This document shows positions 40,672-52,059 of a DNA stretch of 64,000 bases, piece by piece. Made by a program: the position numbers and the translations under genes. The DNA comes from an uncultured Ruminococcus sp. (lineage in GTDB: Bacteria > Bacillota > Clostridia > Oscillospirales > Ruminococcaceae): assembly GCA_945868475.1 (NCBI GenBank), contig CAMBLM010000001.1:347535-411534 (forward strand). Direction: 5' to 3'. Each line of letters starts with the position of its first letter. Position 1 is the stretch's first letter. Below the pieces are notes generated by a model that saw nothing but the letters and a program-made list of their open reading frames with translations, was not told the DNA's origin and did not search any database.

Positions 40672-41046
40672 TTAGAATACTCGGGTACTTTCAGCGATAC
40701 CCTGTGAGCCCCAAGCACTTCTGCGCGATGTCTTGGGAGAAGCTTTTCTTACGCTTTTGATCGCAAAATTTCCGGACATTGAAGCAACGGCTGCGGCAAT
40801 AACAGCAACGATCTCATCACTGATACCGTCCTCGATCTGCATTGCAGGAGCAGAAGTCTGAGGAGCCTTGACTGCAACAGTTTCGGTCTTCTTGCCGCTG
40901 TCATTTTTCTTATCTTTATTGCCTTTGAAAGCATCAAAGATCTTACCCATTACCCAAACGAATGCAATAAGAATGACAAGTGCAATAAATACAACGATAA
41001 GACCTGTCAGTACAACTGCAGCTACATAAGAGCCTTCCATTTGCAT
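40672..41046 (-). CDS. oadG: OadG-family small subunit of a sodium-pump decarboxylase
   Basis: 124 residues: one N-terminal membrane helix (about 9-33), a Lys/Ala linker, then DEIVAVIAAAVASMSG and the tail RRSAWGSQGIAESTRVF, the usual end of OadG/MmdD proteins. It lies 20 bases upstream of oadB in the same direction and would anchor the soluble subunits to it. Confidence 0.85.
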   Translation of the reverse strand: MQMEGSYVAAVVLTGLIVVFIALVILIAFVWVMGKIFDAFKGNKDKKNDSGKKTETVAVKAPQTSAPAMQIEDGISDEIVAVIAAAVASMSGNFAIKSVRKASPKTSRRSAWGSQGIAESTRVF

Positions 41047-41211
41047 AATTCCACATCTCCTTTAAAAAAAATATCTATATTATTATAACCTATTTCCTAC
41101 AATAAAGCAAGTTTTTTATGGATAAAAAAATAACAAACTTTTATGCATTTTTCTGTGAATTATCTATTAATGCCAATATATCCGCTATGATTTTAGATTA
41201 AGAAAATATTA

Positions 41212-41246
41212 ATCAAATATTGTATGCTTTTTTACTAATATTTGAT
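41212..41246. promoter_or_regulatory. Inverted repeat upstream of mscS
   Basis: ATCAAATATT (41212-41221) and AATATTTGAT (41237-41246) are perfect 10-bp arms 15 bases apart, directly before a TATAAT (41257-41262). Either an operator or a transcript hairpin. Confidence 0.4.
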
Positions 41247-41291
41247 TGATATATGCTATAATTATATTAATTTTTGAATGGAGGCAGAACA

Positions 41292-42197
41292 ATGACCCCT
41301 TTTTTAATATCACAGCTTGAATCACAGATCGAATCCGCGGTACCGGATATTTCCGATTATGTAGAAGACGGCGTTATCAAGGTTTCTTTCTTTTCAAAAC
41401 TATGGTCAAACTTCGTTGAATATCTTCCCACACTTATAGCCGCAGTTATAGTTTACATAATCTGCACTATAGTCAACAGGATCATCATGAAGCTCCTTTC
41501 CAAAGGCTTGAATCGCAGCCGCATCGACTCAACGGTACACGGTTTTCTGAAATCCCTTGTAAAAGTTGTACTTTTATGCATAACCATTATAATTGTACTT
41601 ACGATACTGCGTGTACCGATGACATCGATCATTACAGTCGTTGGTTCAGCAGGTATCGCTATAGGTCTTGCTCTCCAGAGCAGCCTTTCAAACATTGCGG
41701 GTGGAGTAATCGTACTTGTTGAAAAAAACTTCCGTGTCGGGGATTATATTTCAATAAACGGAACAGAGGGAACTGTCAAGGAAATATCAGTTTTTGCCAC
41801 GAATATAGTTTCTTATGACAACAAATCGATTTTTGTTCCGAATGGCATCGTTTCCAATGCAACAATCATAAACTATACAAGAGAAAAAACACGTCGCGTT
41901 GAACATGTTATGTCGATCTCATACAATAATGACACCAAAAAAGCAATTTCAGTTATTTCCGATGTTTTAAAAAATAACAGTAAGGTACTCGAAACTCCGG
42001 AACCGTTTGTAAGAATATGTGCATTCGCAGCAAGTTCTATCGACATCTCCGTCAAAGCGTGGGTAAACTCGGAGGACTACTGGACTGTATATTTCGATCT
42101 TTTGGAAGAGATAAAAGATGCCTTCGATAAAAACGATATTGTTATTCCTTACAATCAGCTTGACGTTCACATGATAAATGATGAAAACCAGCAGTAA
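41292..42197 (+). CDS. mscS: MscS-family mechanosensitive channel
   Basis: 301 residues from the ATG at 41292 after GGAGGCAG. Three membrane helices (about 30-55, 75-100, 105-130); the pore-lining helix is VGSAGIAIGLALQSSLSNIA. The beta domain follows: FRVGDYISINGTEGTVKEIS and KSIFVPNGIVSNATIINYT. It releases solutes at hypo-osmotic shock. Confidence 0.93.
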   Translation: MTPFLISQLESQIESAVPDISDYVEDGVIKVSFFSKLWSNFVEYLPTLIAAVIVYIICTIVNRIIMKLLSKGLNRSRIDSTVHGFLKSLVKVVLLCITIIIVLTILRVPMTSIITVVGSAGIAIGLALQSSLSNIAGGVIVLVEKNFRVGDYISINGTEGTVKEISVFATNIVSYDNKSIFVPNGIVSNATIINYTREKTRRVEHVMSISYNNDTKKAISVISDVLKNNSKVLETPEPFVRICAFAASSIDISVKAWVNSEDYWTVYFDLLEEIKDAFDKNDIVIPYNQLDVHMINDENQQ

Positions 42198-42233
42198 AGT
42201 TCAATCACTTCACAACTTAATTAAAACAACAAA

Positions 42234-42264
42234 AAGCCGTTTCGATGAAAAATCGAAACGGCTT
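42234..42264. terminator. Bidirectional terminator between mscS and dapB
   Basis: AAGCCGTTTCGAT and ATCGAAACGGCTT form a perfect 13-bp stem around GAAAA. Confidence 0.85.
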
Positions 42265-42271
42265 GAATTAT

Positions 42272-43033
42272 TTATGCTTTGTTATCGATAAGCTGAGACA
42301 TATCATACATTCCTGCCGTTTTATCACTGATGAAAACAGCAGCGTTTACAGAACCGACAGCAAAAACTTCCTTGGAAGATGCATGGTGAGAAAGTGTAAT
42401 AACTTCATCTCTGCCTGAGAATATGATATCATGCTCACCAACGATCGTACCGCCTCTGATGGAGTGGATGCCGATCTCGTTCTTATCTCTCTTCTTGCGC
42501 TGTGAATGTCTGTCATAAACATAATGGCAGCGGTCGTTGAGTGTATCATTGATAGCGTTTGCAAGCATTATAGCCGTGCCGCTCGGAGCATCTATTTTCT
42601 GATTGTGATGCTTTTCAACGATCTCAATATCAAACTGATCTCCAAGAATTTCAGCAGCCGTCTTTGCAAGCTTTGTCAAAAGGTTGATACCGAGTGACAT
42701 ATTGAATGTAAAGAAAACAGGGATCTGCTCGGAAGCTTTTCTGATCTTTGATGTCTGCTCCTCATTATAGCCTGTTGTAGCGATAACAATAGGAGTTCCC
42801 GTTGAAAGACAGTAATCAAGTAGCTTATCAAGAGCTGACGGATGAGAAAAATCAATGATAACGTCAGGCTTTTCGTTCAATTCAGCAGGGGAAGATACGA
42901 TAGGGAAGTCAGCATAGGTTTCGGTATTGATATCAATGCCTGCGATAGTTTTGCAGTCATCTCTTTCCGAAATAACAGAACTGATAACTTTTCCCATGTG
43001 TCCGTTCGCACCGCTTATAGCAATTTTTATCAT
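42272..43033 (-). CDS. dapB: 4-hydroxy-tetrahydrodipicolinate reductase
   Basis: 253 residues. NAD(P)-binding ISGANGHMGKVI at the start, FSHPSALDKLLDYC, and the active-site block EKHHNQKIDAPSGTAIMLAN, then IRGGTIVGEHDIIFSG. It reduces the DapA product in lysine and diaminopimelate synthesis, feeding peptidoglycan and, through the same pathway, spore dipicolinate. Last gene of the asd-GNAT-dapA-dapB unit. Confidence 0.95.
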   Translation of the reverse strand: MIKIAISGANGHMGKVISSVISERDDCKTIAGIDINTETYADFPIVSSPAELNEKPDVIIDFSHPSALDKLLDYCLSTGTPIVIATTGYNEEQTSKIRKASEQIPVFFTFNMSLGINLLTKLAKTAAEILGDQFDIEIVEKHHNQKIDAPSGTAIMLANAINDTLNDRCHYVYDRHSQRKKRDKNEIGIHSIRGGTIVGEHDIIFSGRDEVITLSHHASSKEVFAVGSVNAAVFISDKTAGMYDMSQLIDNKA

Positions 43034-43053
43034 TTTTTCACTTCCTAACAGAT

Positions 43054-43944
43054 TTACTTAACAAGTCCGACTTTCTTCATAGAATTTGTGAGAAGATCGA
43101 TCTTAGCCTGCTCCATTTTAAGAAGTGGAAGTCTGCATTCGCCAACATTCATTCCGAGAATGTTCATAGCTTCCTTTACAGGAATAGGATTAACATCACA
43201 GAAAAGATTGTTGATAAGTTCAAGATACTTGATCTGAAGCTTTGCTGCTGAAGCAAAATCATTCTTGAGGCAGTACTCAGTCATTTCATGTGTTTCCTTA
43301 GGAAGAACATTGGAAAGAACGCTGATTACACCCTTGCCGCCGAGTGACATTATCGGAACGATCTGGTCGTCATTGCCGCTGTAAACGTCAAGCTTGTCGC
43401 CGCAAGCCTCAATAAGCTTTGCAACAGCAGAGATGCTTCCACTCGCTTCCTTTGCAGCAACAATATTCTTGTGTTCAGCAAGCTTGATATATGTATCAAG
43501 AGCAATGTTCACACCTGTTCTTGAAGGAACATTATAAAGAATGATTGGGAGGTTTACACTGTCAGCAATTGCTGTAAAGTGCGCAACCAGTCCACGCTGT
43601 GAAGTCTTATTATAGTAAGGTGTAACAACGAGAAGTCCGTCAGCACCAAGTCTTTCAGCTTCACGGGAAAGTGCAATAGCATAGCTTGTATCATTGCTGC
43701 CTGTTCCTGCAATAACAGGAACTCTCTTATTAACGTGTTCTATGCAGCGTTTGATACATTCAACGTGTTCCTCGTGGTTAAGGGTTGCGGATTCACCTGT
43801 TGTTCCGCAGATAATGATCGCATCTGTGCCATTTTCGATCTGATAATCAATATTTGCACAGAGCTGGTCATAATTAACACTTCCGTCAGCATTCATTGGG
43901 GTAACGATAGCAACGCCTGCACCTGTAAAAATAGTGTTTTTCAT
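43054..43944 (-). CDS. dapA: 4-hydroxy-tetrahydrodipicolinate synthase
   Basis: 296 residues, full length. IICGTTGESATLNHEEH, VIAGTGSNDTSYAIALSREA, YYNKTSQRGLVAHF, ILYNVPSRTGVNI and AAKEASGSISAV with the Schiff-base Lys are all present. It condenses pyruvate with aspartate semialdehyde. Lies 20 bases upstream of dapB. Confidence 0.95.
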   Translation of the reverse strand: MKNTIFTGAGVAIVTPMNADGSVNYDQLCANIDYQIENGTDAIIICGTTGESATLNHEEHVECIKRCIEHVNKRVPVIAGTGSNDTSYAIALSREAERLGADGLLVVTPYYNKTSQRGLVAHFTAIADSVNLPIILYNVPSRTGVNIALDTYIKLAEHKNIVAAKEASGSISAVAKLIEACGDKLDVYSGNDDQIVPIMSLGGKGVISVLSNVLPKETHEMTEYCLKNDFASAAKLQIKYLELINNLFCDVNPIPVKEAMNILGMNVGECRLPLLKMEQAKIDLLTNSMKKVGLVK

Positions 43945-43963
43945 ATTAGGCTCCTTTTATGGT

Positions 43964-44419
43964 TTAAAGGTTTATCGTATATGTAAGCCATTCATCAGAA
44001 TTGCATTTTCCGCCGAGCTCCTCATAGAATTTCTGAGCGGAAACATTCCAGTTCAGACATTTCCATTCCAAGCGTGAACAATGCTGTTCTTTTCCTATTT
44101 CTTTTATTATTTCAAGCATCATTTTTCCGACACCGCATCTTCTGTATTCGGGATCAACAAAAATATCCTCAATATAAAGTACGCGTTTGCCCGAAAAAGT
44201 TGCTATTTTATAGAAATAATAGGACATAACTCCGATAGGAACACCATCATTCTCGGCGATCAATGCATTCAGACCGTTTTCTTCATTCATTAAGTCACAG
44301 ATCTGCGACTCGGTGACATTGCAGTATTCGGAAAGTTTTTCAAATTCCGCAAGTTTTTTTAGATATGCGGCAATAATCGCCGAATCCGATCCTGTTGCTT
44401 TTCTTAATGAAAGATCCAT
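43964..44419 (-). CDS. GNAT acetyltransferase inside the lysine operon
   Basis: 151 residues. The acetyl-CoA loop is RRCGVGKMMLEIIKE after YIEDIFVDPEYR; EWKCLNWNVSAQKFYEELGG ends the fold, the pattern of the diamine/RimI-like GNAT group. It overlaps the asd stop by one base and precedes dapA by 19 bases, so it is co-transcribed. Substrate unknown. Confidence 0.85.
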   Translation of the reverse strand: MDLSLRKATGSDSAIIAAYLKKLAEFEKLSEYCNVTESQICDLMNEENGLNALIAENDGVPIGVMSYYFYKIATFSGKRVLYIEDIFVDPEYRRCGVGKMMLEIIKEIGKEQHCSRLEWKCLNWNVSAQKFYEELGGKCNSDEWLTYTINL

Positions 44420-45501
44420 TAATCAAAATAACCCTTTTCAGCAAGAAGTTCAGCAAGAAGAACAGCACCGCCTGCTGCACCACGAAGGGTATTATGTGAA
44501 AGACAAGCAAACTTGTAGTCGTACTGATTGTCCTCTCTGAGTCTGCCGACAGAAACAGCCATGCCGTTTTCGATCATTCTGTCAAGCTTAGCCTGGGGAC
44601 GGTTATCCTCTTCAAAATAGTGGAGGAACTGCTTAGGTGCGCTCGGAAGATTGCATTCCTGAGGAACACCCTTGAAATTCTTCCAAGCTTCGAGTATCTG
44701 CTCCTTAGTTGGCTTCTTCTTGAACTTTACAAATACTGCTGCTGTGTGACCGTCGGAAACAGGAACACGGAAGCACTGTGCTGTAAAGAGAGGCTCCTTT
44801 GCGCTTTCGATATGATCTCCTTCGATCTTACCCCAAAGCTTGAGAGGCTCCTGCTCGGACTTTTCTTCCTCGCCGCCGATGTAAGGGATAACATTGTCTA
44901 TGATCTCAGGCATTGTTTCAAATGTCTTGCCTGCGCCGGAAATTGCCTGATATGTACATACAAGAACTCTGTCGATGCCGAATTCATCCTTGAGAGGGTG
45001 AAGAGCAGGAACATAGCTCTGAAGCGAACAGTTGGACTTAACAGCAATAAAGCCTCTCTTTGTGCCAAGACGCTTTCTCTGTGCTGCAATGATCTCAATA
45101 TGTTCAGGGTTGATCTCAGGAACTACCATAGGAACATCGGGTGTGAATCTGTGTGCGGAGTTGTTGGAAACAACAGGACATTCAGCCTTAGCATAACGCT
45201 CTTCAAGAGCCTTGATCTCGTCTTTCTTCATATCAACTGCGCAAAAAACAAAGTCAACCATACCTGCGATCTTTTCAACATCAGCAGTTGCGTCCATAAC
45301 AATAAGATTCTTAATATTCTCAGGAATAGGGGAAGTCATAGCCCACTTTGCGCCGACCGCTTCCTCATATCTCTTGCCTGCGCTTCTTGGGGAAGCTGCA
45401 AGAGCAACTACATTGAACCACGGATGATTGGAAAGAAGCAGAGAAAATCTCTGACCTACCATACCGGTTGCGCCGATGATACCTACGTTATACTTTTTCA
45501 T
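44419..45501 (-). CDS. asd: Aspartate-semialdehyde dehydrogenase
   Basis: 360 residues, the longer archaeal/fungal-like type. Rossmann motif GIIGATGMVGQRFSLLL, FCAVDMKKDEI, catalytic VKSNCSLQSYVPAL with Cys near 156, TYQAISGAGKTFE, and VPVSDGHTAAVFV with the conserved His. It supplies the branch-point intermediate for lysine, threonine and methionine. First gene behind the lysine riboswitch. Confidence 0.94.
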   Translation of the reverse strand: MKKYNVGIIGATGMVGQRFSLLLSNHPWFNVVALAASPRSAGKRYEEAVGAKWAMTSPIPENIKNLIVMDATADVEKIAGMVDFVFCAVDMKKDEIKALEERYAKAECPVVSNNSAHRFTPDVPMVVPEINPEHIEIIAAQRKRLGTKRGFIAVKSNCSLQSYVPALHPLKDEFGIDRVLVCTYQAISGAGKTFETMPEIIDNVIPYIGGEEEKSEQEPLKLWGKIEGDHIESAKEPLFTAQCFRVPVSDGHTAAVFVKFKKKPTKEQILEAWKNFKGVPQECNLPSAPKQFLHYFEEDNRPQAKLDRMIENGMAVSVGRLREDNQYDYKFACLSHNTLRGAAGGAVLLAELLAEKGYFD

Positions 45502-45530
45502 TCTGATTTCTCCCTTAAAAATTATTAATA

Positions 45531-45560
45531 TAAAAATAAAAATCGGTATAAAAACCGATT
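45531..45560 (-). terminator. Riboswitch terminator before asd
   Basis: On the minus strand AATCGGT-TTTTAT-ACCGATT then TTTATTTTTA. It lies between the lysine riboswitch and asd, in the position of the expression platform. Confidence 0.75.
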
Positions 45561-45589
45561 CATCATACTGAATATTGAAATAACTTCAC

Positions 45590-45768
45590 ATAAATGCGAT
45601 AGCACTCCATCATTCGTAATGTATGATGACAATCATACACCTATTAAATGCATGATCAGAAAACGATCGGCCAAGATCATCATCTTCGGCGGCTGCGCCT
45701 TTCAATGCTGCATAAACGACTTGGCAGTCTGTCAGCACCTACTATTCTATACCGCACCTCTATCTTAA
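45590..45768 (-). promoter_or_regulatory. Lysine riboswitch (L box)
   Basis: On the minus strand the conserved core is recognisable: GATAGAGGTGCG (45764-45753), AGTA, GCCGCCGAAG (45693-45684) and the closing GGAGTGCTATCGCA (45608-45595), whose GCTATC pairs with GATAG at the start. An intrinsic terminator follows before asd. Lysine binding would favour termination and shut off asd, the GNAT gene, dapA and dapB. Confidence 0.88.
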
Positions 45769-45777
45769 ATCAAATTT

Positions 45778-45806
45778 ATATTATCACCATTCTTTCTATT
45801 TGTCAA
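45778..45806 (-). promoter_or_regulatory. Promoter of the lysine operon
   Basis: On the minus strand TTGACA (45806-45801), 17 bases, TAATAT (45783-45778), just upstream of the riboswitch. Confidence 0.6.
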
Positions 45807-45936
45807 TAGATTTTTCCAAAATAACATTAAATTAATATAATATCGTATAAATACATTTGACTTTATAGCTTTTTTGTGGTAAAATTTTATCAACTGCAAT
45901 ATATTTAATCAGATGTGAAAGGATAATTTGTATTTT

Positions 45937-46962
45937 ATGCTGAAATCGGAATTCTATTACGATCTGCCCGAAGAGCTTATCGCACAAACACCAATCGAAC
46001 CGAGAAATTATTCCCGATTAATGAAAATCGACCGCCAAAGCGGTGAAATAGAACATCGTCACTTCTATAATTTATGCGACTACCTAAAAAAAGGTGATTT
46101 GCTTGTAATGAACAACTCCCGTGTACTTCCGGCAAGGCTTTACGGCATAAAGGAAGAAACAGGCGCTTGTGTTGAATTTCTGCTTCTTGAACAAAAAGGG
46201 GACAAGCTTTGGGAGATCCTTGTTCGCCCCGGCAAAAAAGCAAAACCCGGAGCAAGATTCAGTTTTGGTGACGGCAGACTTAAAGCCGAGATCATTGAAA
46301 CAGTTGAGGGTGGAAACAGAATAGCAAAATTCGAGTGTGAAGGAAATTTCTTTACAGCGCTTGAAGAGGTCGGACAGATGCCGCTTCCTCCATATATTAA
46401 GGAAAAGCTTAAAGACAAGGAACGCTACCAGACAGTTTATTCAAAAGAATTGGGGTCTGCAGCCGCTCCGACAGCAGGTCTGCACTTTACAAAGGAGATG
46501 CTTGCCGAGCTTGAAAATATGGGTGTAAAGCTTGCATACGTTACACTTCATGTTGGACTTGGAACATTCCGTCCCGTAAAAGAAGATAACGTTCTTGAAC
46601 ACAAAATGCATTCCGAACACTACCATCTCCCCAAGGAAACAGCTGACCTTATCAAACAGACAAAGGCCGAGGGTGGACGAGTTATTGCGGTAGGCACAAC
46701 TTCATGCAGAACACTTGAAAGTGTGGGTACTTTCTTTAATGATATGGACGAACATGAAGGATACACCGATATATTCATTTATCCCGGATATGAATTCAAA
46801 GTAATTGACGGACTTATAACAAATTTTCATCTTCCCGAAAGTACTCTTATCATGCTTGTATCAGCATTTCTTGGTTATGAAAAGACGATGAACGCTTATA
46901 AGATCGCTGTTGAGGAAAAGTACAGATTTTTCAGCTTTGGCGATGCGATGCTGATAGTTTGA
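45937..46962 (+). CDS. queA: tRNA preQ1(34) S-adenosylmethionine ribosyltransferase-isomerase
   Basis: 341 residues from ATG 45937; an in-frame TTG at 45928 sits closer to AAAGGA and may be the true start. Opening [20 protein letters not shown], then [27 protein letters not shown] after [27 protein letters not shown] and [16 protein letters not shown] are all QueA hallmarks. It transfers ribose from SAM to preQ1 in tRNA, the penultimate step of queuosine formation; tgt lies nearby. Confidence 0.94.
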   Translation: MLKSEFYYDLPEELIAQTPIEPRNYSRLMKIDRQSGEIEHRHFYNLCDYLKKGDLLVMNNSRVLPARLYGIKEETGACVEFLLLEQKGDKLWEILVRPGKKAKPGARFSFGDGRLKAEIIETVEGGNRIAKFECEGNFFTALEEVGQMPLPPYIKEKLKDKERYQTVYSKELGSAAAPTAGLHFTKEMLAELENMGVKLAYVTLHVGLGTFRPVKEDNVLEHKMHSEHYHLPKETADLIKQTKAEGGRVIAVGTTSCRTLESVGTFFNDMDEHEGYTDIFIYPGYEFKVIDGLITNFHLPESTLIMLVSAFLGYEKTMNAYKIAVEEKYRFFSFGDAMLIV

Positions 46963-47002
46963 CATAAACGCAACAATGACATCTTAGCTCGGAGAAAACA
47001 TT

Positions 47003-48897
<1,895 letters not shown>

Positions 48898-48939
48898 TCA
48901 GACGCTTCCTAAAAACTGTATCGAAAGGGACTATAAACC

Positions 48940-50604
48940 ATGGAAATGAAAGATCTCTACAAAAAATATGTCAAGGAAACATTTGACGAAAACGGACTTA
49001 TCAAAGACCTCGATTTTGATATTCCCGAAAATTTCAATTTTGCTTACGACATAATCGATGTTATAGGCAAAAATGAGCCTGAACGCAAAGCGATGGTCTG
49101 GGTCAACGATAAGGGTGAAGAACACACCTTTACTTACAAGGATCTTTCGATCAGATCAAATCAATGTGCAAATATGCTTCTTGCACACGGAGTAAAAAAG
49201 GGCGATATGGTTCTTTCGGTTTTAAAAAGACATTACCAGTTCTGGATACTGCTTCTTGCGCTTGACAAAATCGGCGCGATCCTCATTCCTGCAACAAACC
49301 AGCTTATGAAAAAAGATTACACCTACCGTTTTGAAGCAGCAGATGTAAACTATGTTGTTGCAACGGCAGATGGTGATGTTACCGATCATATAGAACAGGC
49401 ACTTGAAGAATACAAAGGCATAAAAGAAAAGTTCATAGTCAGAGGTGAGCGTGAAGGTTGGACGAACTTTGACGCTGAATGTGCGAAATATCCATCCGAA
49501 CTCGAAAGGATTCGGAACAACGTCAACGATAATATGCTGATATATTTCACATCGGGAACAACAGGATATCCCAAAATGGTGGTTCACACGCATTATTATT
49601 GCCTCGGACATATTGTCACAGCAAAATATTGGCACAAGCTTCACGAAGGCAGTTTGCATCTCACTATCTCTGAATCAGGTTGGGCAAAATGTATGTGGGG
49701 AAAGATGTACGGTCAGCTTCTTTGCGCAGCCTGCCTGTTCGTTTATGATTTTGATCGTTTTCACGCAAATGATATCCTTCAGAAAATTCAGGACTATAAA
49801 GTCACATCTTTCTGCGCACCTCCGACAATGTACCGTATGTTCATCAAAGAGGGAATTTCGGGTTATGATCTCTCCAATCTTGAACGCACAAGCATTGCAG
49901 GCGAAGCACTTAACCCCGAGGTATTCAACCGTTGGTATGACCTTACTGGTTTAAAGGTAATGGAGGGCTACGGTCAGACCGAAACAGTCCTTGCGATAGG
50001 AAATATGTGCGAAATGGAGCCGAAGCCGGGTTCAACAGGTATTCCTACACCGCTTTTTGACATAAAGATCTATGATGATGACTGCAATGAGGTTGAAAAC
50101 GGTCAGGAGGGCGAAATTGTAATCATTCCCAAGACCAAAGAGAAGATCGGTCTTTTCAAGGAATACTACAAGAACCCCGAAGCTACCGCAGAGGCATGGA
50201 GAGGCGGAGTTTACCACACAAACGACCTTGCTTACAAGGATAATGACGGCTATTTCTGGTATGTCGGACGCAAGGACGATGTTATCAAGTCCTCGGGCTA
50301 CAGAATCGGACCATTTGAGATCGAAAGCGTTCTAATGGAACATCCTGCGGTTCTTGAAGTTGCTGTTACAGGCGTAAAGGACGCGATCAGAGGTATGGTC
50401 GTTAAGGCAACTATCGTTCTTACCAAGGCATACAAGGACAAAGGCGATGAAAAGCTTGTAAAAGAGCTTCAGGAACACGTTAAAAACCAGACTGCACCTT
50501 ACAAATACCCACGTGTTATCGAATTCGTTGATGAACTTCCAAAAACTATCAGCGGAAAAATAAGACGAGTTGAAATTCGAGAAAAAGACAATTCTAATTC
50601 ATAA
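48940..50604 (+). CDS. AMP-forming acyl-CoA synthetase (medium-chain type)
   Basis: 554 residues. ANL-family motifs: YFTSGTTGYPKMVVHTHYY (P-loop), GYGQTETVLAIGNM, YHTNDLAYKDNDGYFWYVGR, DDVIKSSGYRIGPFEIESVL and the final Lys in PKTISGKIRRVEIR. The layout is closest to acetyl/medium-chain acyl-CoA ligases. It adenylates a carboxylic acid and then forms the CoA thioester; the acid is unknown. Confidence 0.9.
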   Translation: MEMKDLYKKYVKETFDENGLIKDLDFDIPENFNFAYDIIDVIGKNEPERKAMVWVNDKGEEHTFTYKDLSIRSNQCANMLLAHGVKKGDMVLSVLKRHYQFWILLLALDKIGAILIPATNQLMKKDYTYRFEAADVNYVVATADGDVTDHIEQALEEYKGIKEKFIVRGEREGWTNFDAECAKYPSELERIRNNVNDNMLIYFTSGTTGYPKMVVHTHYYCLGHIVTAKYWHKLHEGSLHLTISESGWAKCMWGKMYGQLLCAACLFVYDFDRFHANDILQKIQDYKVTSFCAPPTMYRMFIKEGISGYDLSNLERTSIAGEALNPEVFNRWYDLTGLKVMEGYGQTETVLAIGNMCEMEPKPGSTGIPTPLFDIKIYDDDCNEVENGQEGEIVIIPKTKEKIGLFKEYYKNPEATAEAWRGGVYHTNDLAYKDNDGYFWYVGRKDDVIKSSGYRIGPFEIESVLMEHPAVLEVAVTGVKDAIRGMVVKATIVLTKAYKDKGDEKLVKELQEHVKNQTAPYKYPRVIEFVDELPKTISGKIRRVEIREKDNSNS

Positions 50605-50752
50605 AAAACACATTCTGATAATACTAAACACCAATAAAATACAGGAAAAAAATCTGCGTTGTAATCCCATATATTCAAGATTGTCAGCTTGATTTTTCCA
50701 TATTTTAAATGGTGTTTAGCATAAGATAATTCTTGTCAGGCTGTTATCAATA

Positions 50753-50790
50753 CAAAAGCCGTTTTTGAGTTTAGTTCAAAAACGGCTTTT
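50753..50790. terminator. Bidirectional terminator after the acyl-CoA synthetase and pyrB
   Basis: AAAAGCCGTTTTTGA and TCAAAAACGGCTTTT form a perfect stem around GTTTAGT between converging genes. Confidence 0.85.
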
Positions 50791-50794
50791 AGTA

Positions 50795-51880
50795 TTAGTG
50801 TTGATTTAAAATGCGTTCATCACAGTATTCACATTCAAGAGTATCCCCGTTACCTCTGAATGATCTCGGCAGGTATGCTTCCTTATGAGTAATACAGTTG
50901 GGATTTGTGCATCTGATACTGTTGTGAATATTTCCGCTAAGAAGCGTAGACGGATATTCATTCTTCAAAACCGTAAGAATAAGCGCCATTCTGACATACA
51001 TACCATACTTTGCCTGCTTGAAATACATTGCACGGGGATCATCATCTACCTCAATTGCGATCTCATCAACTCTCGGCAGAGGGTGAAGAACAATAAGGTC
51101 TTTGCTTGCTTTGGACATTTTTTCCGTATCAAGGCGGTAAACATTTTTCTGCTTTTCATATTCATCAAGGTCAGCAAAACGCTCACGCTGAATTCGTGTC
51201 ATATAGAGAATATCAAGCTTGCCAATAACTTCTTCAAGTGAATCAACCTCAGTAAATTCACAACCGTGAGCCTTTAATATGTCAATTATATATGACGGAA
51301 CTTTAAGCTCGGGAGTTGAGATAAAGATAAACTTGTTGCCCTTATAGCAGGACATTGCTTTGCAGAGAGAATGAACAGTTCGACCGTTTTTGAGGTCACC
51401 GCAGAATCCGATTGTATGGTTCTCAATAGTTCCTTTTTCTATGTATAAAGTCAACAGATCTGTGAGGGTCTGTGTTGGATGAAGATGTCCGCCGTCACCT
51501 GCGTTTATAATAGGGCAGTCGGCTGTCAAGGCAGCTGCCTTTGCAGAGCCTTCAAGTGGGTGACGCATTACCAACACATCTGCATAACCTGAAACTATCT
51601 TCGTTGTATCTTTAAGATTCTCACCCTTTGAAACCGATGAAGTTGCAGGATTATCGAATCCGATTATCGTTCCTCCAAGACGAAGCATTGCTGTCTGGAA
51701 CGACATCTGTGTTCTTGTAGATGGTTCATAGAAGAGCGTTCCCATAATTTTCCCGTCGCACTCATGAGCATATTTTTCCGGTTCTTTTGCGATCTTTGCA
51801 CCGAGCGAAACAATTTCGTTCCACCATGAAACGGGCATATCGCTAAGGTCGATAAGGTTGGTAAATTTAGATGTTACCAT
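50795..51880 (-). CDS. pyrB: Aspartate carbamoyltransferase with C-terminal PyrI-like zinc domain
   Basis: 361 residues from ATG 51880 (after AAAGGA). The catalytic part is complete: FYEPSTRTQMSFQTAMLRLG, VMRHPLEGSAKAA, INAGDGGHLHPTQTLTDLLT, GDLKNGRTVHSLC, TRIQRERF and LHPLPRVDEIA. The last 45 residues carry CTNPNCITHKEAYLPRSF and CEYCDERI, with C-x4-C and C-x2-C spacing as in the zinc domain of the regulatory chain PyrI. The nucleotide-binding half of PyrI is absent. So the enzyme should be unregulated by CTP/ATP but may use the zinc tail for assembly. Confidence 0.92.
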   Translation of the reverse strand: MVTSKFTNLIDLSDMPVSWWNEIVSLGAKIAKEPEKYAHECDGKIMGTLFYEPSTRTQMSFQTAMLRLGGTIIGFDNPATSSVSKGENLKDTTKIVSGYADVLVMRHPLEGSAKAAALTADCPIINAGDGGHLHPTQTLTDLLTLYIEKGTIENHTIGFCGDLKNGRTVHSLCKAMSCYKGNKFIFISTPELKVPSYIIDILKAHGCEFTEVDSLEEVIGKLDILYMTRIQRERFADLDEYEKQKNVYRLDTEKMSKASKDLIVLHPLPRVDEIAIEVDDDPRAMYFKQAKYGMYVRMALILTVLKNEYPSTLLSGNIHNSIRCTNPNCITHKEAYLPRSFRGNGDTLECEYCDERILNQH

Positions 51881-52010
51881 AGTTAAAGATCCTTTCATTT
51901 ATATCAATGTGATTTTATCTTATTTATTCTATCACAAAACGACACTCTATTCAATAGTTTTTTCAAATTTAATAAATTCGGTTATAAATCGACATAAAAT
52001 AATCCGCAGA

Positions 52011-52047
52011 AAAAGCTCACACGATCACTTTGACCGTGTGAGCTTTT
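52011..52047. terminator. Terminator after the GH31 gene
   Basis: AAAAGCTCACACGATC and GACCGTGTGAGCTTTT pair in a long stem around ACTTT; A- and T-runs on both sides. Confidence 0.85.
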
Positions 52048-52059
52048 ATAAACATTATT

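Noticed and set aside
44620..45528. 302-codon plus-strand frame opposite asd
   Set aside because: Antisense to a complete enzyme gene with all active-site motifs.
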